This document shows, piece after piece, positions 26,534 to 35,159 of a DNA stretch of 64,000 bases (the first letter of the stretch is position 1; every line of letters starts with the position of its first letter). Both the position numbers and the translations under genes were made by a program. The stretch spans positions 2,710,001 to 2,774,000 of the forward strand of contig NC_012034.1 of NCBI RefSeq assembly GCF_000022325.1. Reading direction: 5' to 3'. The notes under the pieces were generated by a model, which saw only the letters and a program-made list of their open reading frames with translations, ran no database searches and was not told where the DNA came from. The stretch is from Caldicellulosiruptor bescii DSM 6725. GTDB taxonomy: Bacteria; Bacillota; Thermoanaerobacteria; Caldicellulosiruptorales; Caldicellulosiruptoraceae.

Positions 26534-29173
26534 GTGAAGATGAAAAGGTTTTTAAGCTTTATCTCATTTGCAACAATTTTGTCGATTGTTCTATCAGCAT
26601 TTGCAAAACCGTACACAGAAATTTTGAGATTTAAAACAATACAGCAGATTGCTCCGCGTACGTACTATGAAAAGTACGAACTTTTAACAGATGAGGGGTT
26701 TGTAGATATAAACTGCATAAAGCTTGACCTTATAGATGGCGGGTTTTACTTTGACGTGTTGAAAGCCAGTGTTGCAAACACTGGTGATTTTGTCTATAAC
26801 ATGGTTTACAATCAAATTGACAAAAACCCTGTTGCTGCAATAAACGCAAACTTCTTTTATACAAACACCAAAACAGATTACAATAAAATCTGGCCGATTG
26901 GAATTTCAGTGTCAGATGGCAAAATTCTTTCTTCACCAAACAACAAGCAAAATACCTTCCCGGCCTTTATGTACACAAATGCAAGTGAAATTCTTTTTGA
27001 CTATATAAATGGTCTTTCATACAAACTTGTAAACTTAGATTCTGGCTATGAATTCAAGATTGCACACATAAACAAGTTCACAGGCGATTTGACATACCCT
27101 ATTTTGTTCACGGGCGATTATGTTCAAAAAACCATTGGTAACAAATACAAGGGAATTGTGGAGCTTATTATAAAAGATGGAATCATCAAAGATATCAGAG
27201 AAGAAGATCAGGCTGTTGCATTGGATAAAGATGAGTATCTTTTGGCAGCAACAGGAAACTATGCAAAAAACCTAAAAACAAACTTCAAAGTTGGCGACAA
27301 GGTGGAAATCAAGATAGACCTCTCTGTTCCCATTGAGAAGTTAAAAGCTGCAGCATCCGGCAATACCTTTTTGTTAAAAGACGGCAAAATACCATCTTTT
27401 ACACATGAGATTGCAGGTAGGCATCCGCGCTCTGCAATTGGCATTGATAAAACTGGTCGGTATCTTTATCTTGTTGCAGTTGATGGCCGAAATGGAAAGA
27501 GTATTGGCCTTTCACAGGGTGAACTTGCAAGGTTTTTGCAGTCAATTGGCGTGTGGACAGCCATAAACCTTGATGGCGGGTATTCCACACAGCTTATTGC
27601 CAAGGACAATGATGGAAACCTCAAAGCCTTTTACAACACAGGTGAGACCAGAAAAGTCTTTGATTCAATAGCAGCTTTTTACAAATACAGAGATGATAAA
27701 ATTTCCACATTTTATATAGACTGTCCTGATAAGGTTTTTGCAGACGAAGAGTATCCCATAAAGGTTTTTGCAAAGGACAGGTTCTACAACACAATCACAT
27801 ACGATGCTGTATATTTGAAGGTATACCAGGATGCCTATGAGATAGACATAAAAGATGGTTTATTTATACCTTACAAAGATGGTCTTGTTACAATATCTTG
27901 TGTTTATGAAGATATGTACCAAAAAGCTTTTGCCCAAAAAAAGATTTCAGTCTACAAGCCAGAGATTTTGATCACAAGCAAAAAGCAGCTTTATCTTTTG
28001 CCCGGTGAGTCTGTAGCGCTGAGGTTTTTTATTAAAGATAAGGTTGGTCACTTTAAAGAGATAGACCCAAGAAAAGTTCAAGTAGAAGAAAATCCAGCTT
28101 TTGAGTTCAAAGACGGAAGTTTCACAGCAAAATCTGACTTCCGAGGCTTTGTAACATTTACTTACAAAGATTTAAAATGCAGTATACCAGTTGGGATAGG
28201 TGAGACTTTACAGCTTCTTCGGTCGTTTGACTATCTTGCTTTGAGCTGGCCAAAAGGTGTTTCAATGTTTCTTTCATCTAAGAACAAAACACAGGGAAAA
28301 TATTCAAACAAGATATACTTCAGCGTCTCATCAACAAAAGGCAAAAGTTTTAAGCTCAACTTTAAAACTCCTGTCGACCTTACAAATATAAGTAAAATTT
28401 CATTTGACCTTTGCGCAAAGAATGTCAAAGTCTATCTTGGTTTTAAAATGTTAAATGGCATGCAAAAAGAGGTTGAGATTTCGCAGCTTAAAGTCGACAA
28501 TTTTAAAAGCTATTCCTTGAATGTAGAGAGTTACAAAACCTTAGATTATATTTTTCTTATTCCTCAAAAGACGCAAGGTTATATCTGGATTGACAATCTT
28601 ACAGGCAATGTTGTGAATTTACCACCTGTTGAAAATATCAACCAGTATGTTGCAAAGTTCGATAGTAACCTTGCAAAATCATCTGTTATCTTTCTGACAA
28701 AGAGTTTTGAAAACCTGCCAAGTGACACAAAGAAAAAAGTAGAATCTAATCTTGGCAGCTATTTGAAATGCTACAGTCTTGAAAAGTACAATCCTCCATA
28801 CGAAAAGAATGAAAAGTTCAACATAGTATTTTTAAGAACCAAAAGCGGTTCAATTTTGGACTTTTCGTTCTATCAATGGATGAGGATTAAAAATCTATCA
28901 ACTGAGAAAAAATCTATGATTGTTGTTTTGGACATTCCCTTTGAAAGCCTCAGACAAGATGAAAAAGATATACTCATAAGACTTTTAAAATCAAGAAAAT
29001 CACCCTCAATGATTATCTGCACTACAAGTGATTATACCCGTGTAGAAAGATACGATACTCTTTACATCGGATATGCATTATCAAACGATCTTTTAGCAAA
29101 ATCAAGTACGAAAAGTGTAAACCTTGCATGTGATGTTGAAAAAGGGTATATTTACCTTGCAAGAGGGTATTAA
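26534..29173 (+). CDS. Secreted phosphodiester-glycosidase (NAGPA)-domain protein
   Basis: An 879-residue exported protein. After a signal peptide (to about residue 26) comes a NAGPA/DUF2233 domain with GRHPRSAIGID, VAVDGR and WTAINLDGGYSTQL near residues 295-355; such domains hydrolyse GlcNAc-phosphodiesters or act on wall glycopolymers. The remaining 500 residues appear to be beta-rich modules plus a C-terminal sugar-binding-like region. GTG 26534 and ATG 26540 both lie near GGAGG. It is monocistronic between the TtcA-like gene and the terminator at 29180. Confidence 0.75.
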   Translation: MKMKRFLSFISFATILSIVLSAFAKPYTEILRFKTIQQIAPRTYYEKYELLTDEGFVDINCIKLDLIDGGFYFDVLKASVANTGDFVYNMVYNQIDKNPVAAINANFFYTNTKTDYNKIWPIGISVSDGKILSSPNNKQNTFPAFMYTNASEILFDYINGLSYKLVNLDSGYEFKIAHINKFTGDLTYPILFTGDYVQKTIGNKYKGIVELIIKDGIIKDIREEDQAVALDKDEYLLAATGNYAKNLKTNFKVGDKVEIKIDLSVPIEKLKAAASGNTFLLKDGKIPSFTHEIAGRHPRSAIGIDKTGRYLYLVAVDGRNGKSIGLSQGELARFLQSIGVWTAINLDGGYSTQLIAKDNDGNLKAFYNTGETRKVFDSIAAFYKYRDDKISTFYIDCPDKVFADEEYPIKVFAKDRFYNTITYDAVYLKVYQDAYEIDIKDGLFIPYKDGLVTISCVYEDMYQKAFAQKKISVYKPEILITSKKQLYLLPGESVALRFFIKDKVGHFKEIDPRKVQVEENPAFEFKDGSFTAKSDFRGFVTFTYKDLKCSIPVGIGETLQLLRSFDYLALSWPKGVSMFLSSKNKTQGKYSNKIYFSVSSTKGKSFKLNFKTPVDLTNISKISFDLCAKNVKVYLGFKMLNGMQKEVEISQLKVDNFKSYSLNVESYKTLDYIFLIPQKTQGYIWIDNLTGNVVNLPPVENINQYVAKFDSNLAKSSVIFLTKSFENLPSDTKKKVESNLGSYLKCYSLEKYNPPYEKNEKFNIVFLRTKSGSILDFSFYQWMRIKNLSTEKKSMIVVLDIPFESLRQDEKDILIRLLKSRKSPSMIICTTSDYTRVERYDTLYIGYALSNDLLAKSSTKSVNLACDVEKGYIYLARGY

Positions 29174-29179
29174 AACACA

Positions 29180-29212
29180 AAAAGGTCCAAGACTTAGCGT
29201 TTGGACCTTTTT
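29180..29212. terminator. Bidirectional terminator
   Basis: AAAAGGTCCAA pairs with TTGGACCTTTT around GACTTAGCGT, with A- and T-tracts on both sides, between convergent genes. Confidence 0.85.
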
Positions 29213-29215
29213 GGT

Positions 29216-30691
29216 TTAAAGTATAATACAAATAAGCCCGCCACTTCCCTCATTTATAATTTTTTGCAATGTTTCTTTCAACTTTGCTTGAGCATCTTCT
29301 GGCATTCTGTATAGCTTGTTTTGCAAGCCTTCCTTAACAAGCTCGTGCAGAGATTTTCCAAATATATTGGACTCCCAAATCTTTTTTGGGTCATCTTCAA
29401 ACTCTCTCATCAAAAAGTTTACAAGCTCTTCACTTTGTTTTTCTGTTCCAACAATTGGTGATACCTCTGTTTCAACCTCAACTCTTATAATGTGAAGAGA
29501 GGGAGCTGATGCCTTTAGTCTTACACCAAAACTATTTCCTCTTTTGACTATCTCAGGAGTTTCAAGCTTAAGTTCGTTTAAGGATGGTGGTACAATACCA
29601 TAACCTTTTTCACCTGCTTCTTCAAGCGCATCTTTGAGTTTATCATAGTCTTTCTTCACCTGTGCAAGTTCAGAAAGAAGTTTTAATAAGTGATGATCGC
29701 CTTTTATTTCAAATCCAGTGAACTCCTCAATAATCCTGAACAAAAGTCCTTCTTTGAAATAAATTGAAAGCTCGCTCTTCCCATCTCCCAAATTTATTCC
29801 TACAACCTCACACCTGTCAATCTGGGGAAGTTGTTTTAAAACTTCAAGCTGGTCTGTTATATCTCTGATTTTGTTAAGTTTTTCTGCATATTCTTTTATC
29901 TTTTCATAAATCTCTTTTTTGAGCCACGACTCATCTTCCATCTCGTCAAACCATCTGGGCAGGTTAATCTTTACTTCAACAATAGGAAACTCAAACAGTA
30001 CTGTCTCTAAAATCCTCTTTACATCCTCAATCTGCATCTGAAGACAGTTGACAATCAAAACTGGCATTTTGTACTTCTCTTCAAGATCTTTTTTGAGCTC
30101 TTGTGTGTCGGGTGAGTAGGGTTTTGCGGTGTTGAGAACAATCACAAATGGTTTGTTGATTTGTTTTAATTCTTCAATCACTCTCTCTTCTGCCTTTATG
30201 TAGTTTTCTCGTGGTATATCAGTAATTGTGCCATCTGTTGTAATGACTACCCCAATCGTTGAGTGGTCCTGGATGACCTTTTTAGTGCCAATCTCTGCTG
30301 CCTCTTCAAACGGGATTGGCTTTTCGAACCACGGTGTTGTGACCATGCGCGGGTGGTTTTCTTCCAAATGTCCCATTGCACCTTCAACAAGGTACCCAAC
30401 GCAGTCAACAAGCCGTACCTTCAGTCTTGCACCGCTTGATAGCAAAACTTCAACAGCTTCATTGGGAACAAACTTGGGCTCTGTTGTCATTATGGTTTTT
30501 CCCTGTGCGCTTTGAGGTAGTTCATCCTTTGTTCTCTCTTTTTTATACTCATCTTCAATGTTAGGAATTACAAAAAGGTCCATGAATTTTTTTATAAATG
30601 TGGACTTTCCTGTTCTGACAGGTCCAACCACGCCAATGTAAATGTCACCGTTTGTCCTTTTGGCTATTTCTCTGTAGATATCAGCATCCAT
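29216..30691 (-). CDS. spoIVA: Stage IV sporulation protein A (coat morphogenetic ATPase)
   Basis: SpoIVA polymerises on the forespore surface and anchors the coat. The 491-residue product has the N-terminal MDADIYREIAKRTNGDIYIG, Walker A GPVRTGKST (near residue 24), TTDGTITDIPRE, the GTPase-like NTAKPYS and a long C-terminal middle/oligomerisation region ending in GGLICIIL. Residue count and order match the family. The AGGGGG site favours ATG 30691 or the TTG just before it over the ATG-like upstream codons. It stands alone. Confidence 0.92.
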   Translation of the reverse strand: MDADIYREIAKRTNGDIYIGVVGPVRTGKSTFIKKFMDLFVIPNIEDEYKKERTKDELPQSAQGKTIMTTEPKFVPNEAVEVLLSSGARLKVRLVDCVGYLVEGAMGHLEENHPRMVTTPWFEKPIPFEEAAEIGTKKVIQDHSTIGVVITTDGTITDIPRENYIKAEERVIEELKQINKPFVIVLNTAKPYSPDTQELKKDLEEKYKMPVLIVNCLQMQIEDVKRILETVLFEFPIVEVKINLPRWFDEMEDESWLKKEIYEKIKEYAEKLNKIRDITDQLEVLKQLPQIDRCEVVGINLGDGKSELSIYFKEGLLFRIIEEFTGFEIKGDHHLLKLLSELAQVKKDYDKLKDALEEAGEKGYGIVPPSLNELKLETPEIVKRGNSFGVRLKASAPSLHIIRVEVETEVSPIVGTEKQSEELVNFLMREFEDDPKKIWESNIFGKSLHELVKEGLQNKLYRMPEDAQAKLKETLQKIINEGSGGLICIIL

Positions 30692-30780
30692 CAAAACATC
30701 TTTCCCCCTATGCAATTTCAAATGGACTTGTCAGTAAAAATATATTTTTTTTGAGGGGGAAATATTACAAGATTTAACCT

Positions 30781-31500
30781 TTACTCTGTTTTCTGCTTTG
30801 AAATGATATTTGACCTTATCATCAGGACTAAGAATACCAAAATATATACAAAGCTAAGAACAGTAGGAATAACCTCATTTTGAGTTTTTAACCCTTCTTT
30901 AAGAATCTCTTCAACCAAGTCTTTTAAAACTTCAGACGAAACAATCACTAAAATTAATGTTGTAGCAATGAAAAAGAGTCTTATATTTATTCTATTAGAA
31001 AGCTTAAATACAAAGTATCCCAAAAGCACAGCTGCAAATATCCCCAAACCAATCCCGTAGAATAAAGTTAAAGATTTATCCTTGGAAAATGAAGCCAATG
31101 AAAATATCACCAGTTCCGCTCCTTCTCGCAGAACATTTACAAGAGATAGGAGAAAAATTCCATATGAATATTTTTTGAAATTAACAACCTTTTCATAAGT
31201 CTGCTGTTTTAAATCCCTTTTTTGATATTTAATAGCTAAAACTAAAAACCACGTAATTAAAATCACCAGTAAAGCTTTTAATGCTACCTCAACTCCCTCA
31301 AAGGACTCTTCCAAGCTCTCATAAAAGGCAAATACAATAATACCAAGCAATGCACTTAAAACAATCCCTAATACCAGCCCAATATTCATACTCTTTAGTA
31401 AATCCTTTTGGTTAAGCTTTTGAATAACCCCAATCATCACAGCAACTACAAGAATTATCTCAAAAACCTCTCTAAAAGCAATTATAAATCCCTGAACCAT
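30781..31500 (-). CDS. FTR1-family iron permease
   Basis: A 239-residue seven-helix membrane protein with the two R-E-x-x-E iron-path motifs: FREVFEI in the first helix and LREGAELV in the fourth. The first motif has V-F where REGLE is usual. It imports iron, usually Fe(III) after oxidation or as part of EfeU-like systems; no EfeO/EfeB partner is nearby. ATG 31498-31500 follows AAAGGAG; the longer frame would run through the Fur-like box. Expression is probably iron-repressed. Confidence 0.82.
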   Translation of the reverse strand: MVQGFIIAFREVFEIILVVAVMIGVIQKLNQKDLLKSMNIGLVLGIVLSALLGIIVFAFYESLEESFEGVEVALKALLVILITWFLVLAIKYQKRDLKQQTYEKVVNFKKYSYGIFLLSLVNVLREGAELVIFSLASFSKDKSLTLFYGIGLGIFAAVLLGYFVFKLSNRINIRLFFIATTLILVIVSSEVLKDLVEEILKEGLKTQNEVIPTVLSFVYILVFLVLMIRSNIISKQKTE

Positions 31501-31523
31501 ACCAAAACTCCTTTCTGTGTTTT

Positions 31524-31544
31524 TGAAATTGATTTTCATTTTCA
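31524..31544. promoter_or_regulatory. Overlapping Fur-type boxes before the iron permease
   Basis: Two overlapping 7-1-7 sites (31524-31538 and 31530-31544) resemble TGATAAT-N-ATTATCA; the minus-strand version TGAAAAT-C-AATTTCA matches at about 12 of 14 positions. They lie just upstream of the permease ribosome site. Confidence 0.55.
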
Positions 31545-31748
31545 ATTATAAAGCAATGTGATAAGAATGTCAAGTATTTCTATATAAATACTTGGTTATT
31601 ATTTGTTATCCAATTTATCTATTTGCGGACTTTTGTAAATTTGATTGATCGTGAAAAAATATTACCATATACCCCTAATATGTATATTGACCTTTGCAGT
31701 ATCAGAAGTTATAATATATTTAGCAAACAAAATAAAGGAGTGATGGGT

Positions 31749-31967
31749 ATGCCATTCTATGATTTGAGATGCAAAGAATGCGGTGAGGAGTTCAATATCA
31801 GAGCATCTATTAAAGAGAGGGAAAACAAAGAGATTGAATGTCCAAACTGCCACAGTCATGAGCTTGAGGCAGTTTTTAAAAGCGTGAATATCATCTCATC
31901 CTCGAAGTCTTCTGATAGTGGCTATTCTTGTACAAGTGGATGTTGTGGAGGTTCCTGTGGATTCTAA
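31749..31967 (+). CDS. FmdB-family zinc-ribbon regulatory protein
   Basis: A 72-residue protein starting MPFYDLRCKECGEEFNI with CxxC (CKEC) and a second CPNC pair, forming a small zinc ribbon; the tail SCTSGCCGGSCGF is typical of the family. The role of FmdB proteins is unsettled. The start is ATG 31749, 8 bases after GGAG; the ATG at 31743 is too close. Confidence 0.85.
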   Translation: MPFYDLRCKECGEEFNIRASIKERENKEIECPNCHSHELEAVFKSVNIISSSKSSDSGYSCTSGCCGGSCGF

Positions 31968-31972
31968 GACAG

Positions 31973-32022
31973 GGGTAATCTTGAAGTAAAAACTTTTCAA
32001 GGTTGCCCTTTTGTTTTTTTTA
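31973..32022 (+). terminator. Intrinsic terminator after fmdB-like gene
   Basis: GGGTAATCTTGAA pairs with TTCAAGGTTGCCC with one or two mismatches, followed by CTTTTGTTTTTTT. Confidence 0.85.
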
Positions 32023-32079
32023 TTTTTGTGTGGTATAATTTAAAATATCAAAAACTTTAAACTTTCTTTAATTTTCAAA

Positions 32080-32589
32080 ATGCATGAAAGAGAAGCTCTT
32101 TTTAATCTTTTAAAGGATGCCGAAAAGATTGCAAAAGTCCTGCAAATTAGACCATTTTCGTTATACCTTTTAGGCGGATCTGCATGTATTTTGGGTGAAT
32201 ATTTAGACAGAGCCACCCGCGATTTTGATATTTTAGATTTGAATTATCCTTCTGAAATTGGAAAAGTCCTCAGGTTTCTCGGAGATTTTGACCTTCTTGA
32301 ATATGAAAGCACTCCAATAGCACCATCGTTTAAAGAAAGAGCAAAAAAGCTTGACGGCTTTGAATATATAAGAGTTTATATTCCTTCAAAAGAAGATATA
32401 GTGGTAAGTAAAATTATTAGGCTTGATGAAAAAGATATTGAGGATATAAATAAATTAATACTATCATGTAATAAAGAATTAATAAACAAAATAATTGAAG
32501 AAATATTAAATAGAAAAGACTTTTTTGAAACAAAAAAGAAAAGGTTTTTAGAAAAACTTGAAATATTTAGGGTGATATATGATGTATAG
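32080..32589 (+). CDS. DUF6036-like nucleotidyltransferase-fold protein
   Basis: A 169-residue protein with the nucleotidyltransferase-like signature LLGGSACILGEYLDRATRDFDILD (residues 30-53), giving the GG/GS turn and the D-x-D pair, then IPSKEDIVVSKI in the second half. Proteins of this type (DUF6036) are often one half of two-gene toxin-antitoxin-like units. The ribosome site is weak. It overlaps the next gene by 11 bp. Confidence 0.65.
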   Translation: MHEREALFNLLKDAEKIAKVLQIRPFSLYLLGGSACILGEYLDRATRDFDILDLNYPSEIGKVLRFLGDFDLLEYESTPIAPSFKERAKKLDGFEYIRVYIPSKEDIVVSKIIRLDEKDIEDINKLILSCNKELINKIIEEILNRKDFFETKKKRFLEKLEIFRVIYDV

Positions 32590-32929
32590 GATATTCTGTG
32601 AAAACTACTATAATTATATCAAGAATTTTAAAAACAAGAGCGCAAAGGATGAATATAGGTATAAAATAGCAAAAGTGTTTGGATTAATTGTAAACCCTCA
32701 AAAATTTTATAAGGAAAAAAGCAAAAACTCTGAAACTTATCAAAACCTTTGCGACCTTCTTTACTATATGAAAGAAAATATCCATAGATACCCAAAATTC
32801 AAAGCTTTTTTATGGACCTTAGAATCTCGTCAAATTGAACCAGTTTACTGCGGTAAAACCCCTCAAAATGTACTTGAAGAACAGGCAAAGCTTGCAAATA
32901 TGTTTTTAAACCTCATGTACTGGGAATAA
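32579..32929 (+). CDS. Small basic protein coupled to the DUF6036-like gene, unknown function
   Basis: I do not recognise this 116-residue protein. It is soluble, aromatic- and lysine-rich, helical in appearance, and ends LEEQAKLANMFLNLMYWE. The start is ATG 32579 or 32582 behind GGTGAT inside the upstream gene, so the two are translated together. Its partner suggests a role as second component of a toxin-antitoxin-like pair, but nothing in this protein itself shows it. Confidence 0.55.
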   Translation: MMYRIFCENYYNYIKNFKNKSAKDEYRYKIAKVFGLIVNPQKFYKEKSKNSETYQNLCDLLYYMKENIHRYPKFKAFLWTLESRQIEPVYCGKTPQNVLEEQAKLANMFLNLMYWE

Positions 32930-32949
32930 GTACCCATTTTTTAAATTTA

Positions 32950-32993
32950 AAAAAAGGACCTCATCGGCTTTTTGCCGAATCAGTCCTTTTTAC
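32950..32993. terminator. Bidirectional terminator
   Basis: AAAAAGGAC and GTCCTTTTT form the outer stem and TCGGC-TTTTT-GCCGA the inner hairpin, between convergent genes. Confidence 0.8.
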
Positions 32994-33862
32994 TTTTGCT
33001 TTCCTTTTACCATCTTCACATATGTTGAGGCTGAAAGCCCAGCAATCTGACCCTCACCGACAGCCTTTGCAACTTGATAAGGACGTCCTGTACAGTCTCC
33101 TGCTGCAAAAAGCCCTTCAATTGATGTTTGCATCTTGCTATCAACTTTTATGTGCCCATCTTCTGCAAACTCAAGACCATAAATTAGCTGGTCAGCCGGC
33201 ATAGTTTTTCTTATTATAAATATTCCGTCAACATTCAATATTCTGTTTTCAAGCTCTAATGCATTTACAAAGTCTTCCCCATACACGCCTTTTGGGCGTG
33301 ACAAAATAACCTCAACATTGTCTTTGAAATGAAACTCATTCTTTTTATAAAGGGGAATATAGTACAGTTTTTTTGCAAGCTCAGACAAGTACTCAGCCTC
33401 TTCTTCAGCTTCAATAGCCTCTCCAATAACTGCGATGGTTCTTCCCCTGTAGAGCATCCCATCGCAAACAGCACAATAGGAAATCCCCTGACCTACAAAT
33501 TCGCCCTCATTTTCCAACAAAGTCTTCTTTGGTGTGCCAATTGCTAAAATGACAGAGTACGCCTCAAAAAACTCGTTGTTTGCATTTATCGTGAAAATGT
33601 CACCTGATTTGTAGAAGTTTATAACCTTCTTGTGCACAACCTCAACACCCATCTTTTTGGCATGATCATAAAACGCCTGCAAAAGCTCTTTTCCTGTTAC
33701 ACCATGAAACCCCAGATAGTTGTTCACTTCAGGTGCCCTGTAGATACTTGAGTCTTCTTCTTTTGTTGAAAACACAACAACACTCCTGTTTGTCTGAGCA
33801 AGATTTATGGCAGCAGATAAGCCCGCTGGTCCTGCTCCAATCACCGCACAATCATAAATCAT
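32990..33862 (-). CDS. Thioredoxin-reductase-like flavoprotein, probably pyridine-nucleotide independent
   Basis: A 290-residue flavoprotein with FAD motif GAGPAG (residues 9-14), redox-active CAVC (130-133) and the C-terminal FAD motif GLFAAGDCTGRPYQVA. In NADPH-dependent TrxB the second nucleotide domain has GGGDSAxEEA and HRRxxFR; here these are GEAIEAEEEA (147-156) and YKKNEF, lacking the glycine-rich turn and the arginines. This resembles ferredoxin-linked (FFTR) or other NADPH-independent members. ATG 33862 follows GGGGTGA; the longer frame has no ribosome site. It follows darA by 58 bp. No thioredoxin gene is adjacent. Confidence 0.82.
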   Translation of the reverse strand: MIYDCAVIGAGPAGLSAAINLAQTNRSVVVFSTKEEDSSIYRAPEVNNYLGFHGVTGKELLQAFYDHAKKMGVEVVHKKVINFYKSGDIFTINANNEFFEAYSVILAIGTPKKTLLENEGEFVGQGISYCAVCDGMLYRGRTIAVIGEAIEAEEEAEYLSELAKKLYYIPLYKKNEFHFKDNVEVILSRPKGVYGEDFVNALELENRILNVDGIFIIRKTMPADQLIYGLEFAEDGHIKVDSKMQTSIEGLFAAGDCTGRPYQVAKAVGEGQIAGLSASTYVKMVKGKQK

Positions 33863-33920
33863 CTTCAACTTCACCCCTATATTATTATACCCATACAGGG
33901 TATATTTTAAAACTATCATT

Positions 33921-34247
33921 TCAAACTTTCAAGAAGTTTTCAATGTCTAACACAAAAATCACCGCTCCGCCTTGTTCAATCTTCTGCTTGCTTACAAAAA
34001 ACAGGCTCTGCAAAGCAGGTGGCAAAGTAGATTTTGAAACCTCTTTCCTTTCTGACACGTTCTTTTTTATAAGCTCAATCACCTCATCAAGCCTATCATC
34101 TTCTGCACCTATCATGAATGTAACAGTGCCCCTATTCAAAAAACCGCCGGTTGAATAGATAATTGTTGCAGGAACACCATTTTCAATAAGTGCAAGGTTT
34201 AGTTTATTTTTATCTACTTCTGATACAATGGCTAAAACTAATTTCAT
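33921..34247 (-). CDS. darA: PII-like cyclic-di-AMP receptor
   Basis: A 108-residue PII-fold protein that binds c-di-AMP as a trimer (DarA/PstA). Visible family features are MKLVLAIVSEVDKNKLNLALIENG at the N-terminus, STGGFLNRGTVTFMIGAEDDRLDEVI in the middle and GGAVIFVLDIENF at the end. ATG 34247 follows AGGGTGA. The gene is upstream of and co-directional with the flavoprotein gene. Confidence 0.88.
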   Translation of the reverse strand: MKLVLAIVSEVDKNKLNLALIENGVPATIIYSTGGFLNRGTVTFMIGAEDDRLDEVIELIKKNVSERKEVSKSTLPPALQSLFFVSKQKIEQGGAVIFVLDIENFLKV

Positions 34248-34418
34248 ATTTTTACATTCACCCTTTTTAAAAATCAATCATGATATTATTTTACCACAAT
34301 TTTCTTAAGTTGATTTAAATTTTATGTAAAAGTTTTGTTGTTAGCAAATGCAATTTTGGTGGTATAATAAATAAGTTAGAAGATTTTAAATCCATTTTGA
34401 CAAGGAGATGTCGCAAAA

Positions 34419-35159
34419 ATGCTTGAAATCTTTGACCTTCACGTTGAGGTTGGTTCAAAAGAGATTTTAAAAGGCGTTTCTCTCACAATCCCGGACGGAG
34501 AGACGCACATTCTGTTTGGTCCGAACGGAAGTGGAAAGACAACACTCATGATGAGCATAATGGGTCTTCCCAAATACAAAATCACATCAGGGAAGATAAT
34601 CTTCAATGGCATCGACATCACATACATGCCAACTCATGAAAGAGCAAAGCTTGGAATTGGAATGATGTTCCAAAAACCACCAGCTATAAGAGGCGTTGAG
34701 CTTCAAAAACTTTCTGAGATAATAAAGTCTATAAGAAACACCGATGCTGACATTCAAGAGTATGCAAGAATTTTAAATTTAGAGGAGCACCTATCAAGGG
34801 AAGTAAACTATGGATTTTCTGGTGGTGAGATGAAAAGGTCTGAACTTCTGCAGCTTTTGTGTCAAAAACCAAGCCTTGTGCTCTTAGATGAGCCAGAGTC
34901 AGGTGTTGACCTTGACAATATAAACCTTTTGGGAAATGTAATTAAAAAGCTTTTGAAAGGTGAAAAGATAAAAAAACGTCACACCTCCGGCTTGATTGTC
35001 ACACACACAGGGTATATTTTGGAGTATGTCAATGCAGACAAAGGGCACATTCTGATGGATGGAAAGATAGTGTGCTCAGGTTCTGCAGAAGACCTCTTTG
35101 AAGAGATAAGACAAAACGGGTTTGGGAGGTGTGAAAATTGTCTTCAAGACACTATATAG
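34419..35159 (+). CDS. sufC: SufC ABC-type ATPase for Fe-S cluster assembly
   Basis: A 246-residue ATPase with Walker A GPNGSGKTT, signature region YGFSGGEMKRSELLQL, Walker B LVLLDEPESGVD (the SufC-type ESGVD) and HTGYIL near the end. It drives conformational change in its SufB-type partner. ATG 34419 follows AAGGAG. It overlaps the next gene by 22 bp. Confidence 0.92.
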   Translation: MLEIFDLHVEVGSKEILKGVSLTIPDGETHILFGPNGSGKTTLMMSIMGLPKYKITSGKIIFNGIDITYMPTHERAKLGIGMMFQKPPAIRGVELQKLSEIIKSIRNTDADIQEYARILNLEEHLSREVNYGFSGGEMKRSELLQLLCQKPSLVLLDEPESGVDLDNINLLGNVIKKLLKGEKIKKRHTSGLIVTHTGYILEYVNADKGHILMDGKIVCSGSAEDLFEEIRQNGFGRCENCLQDTI

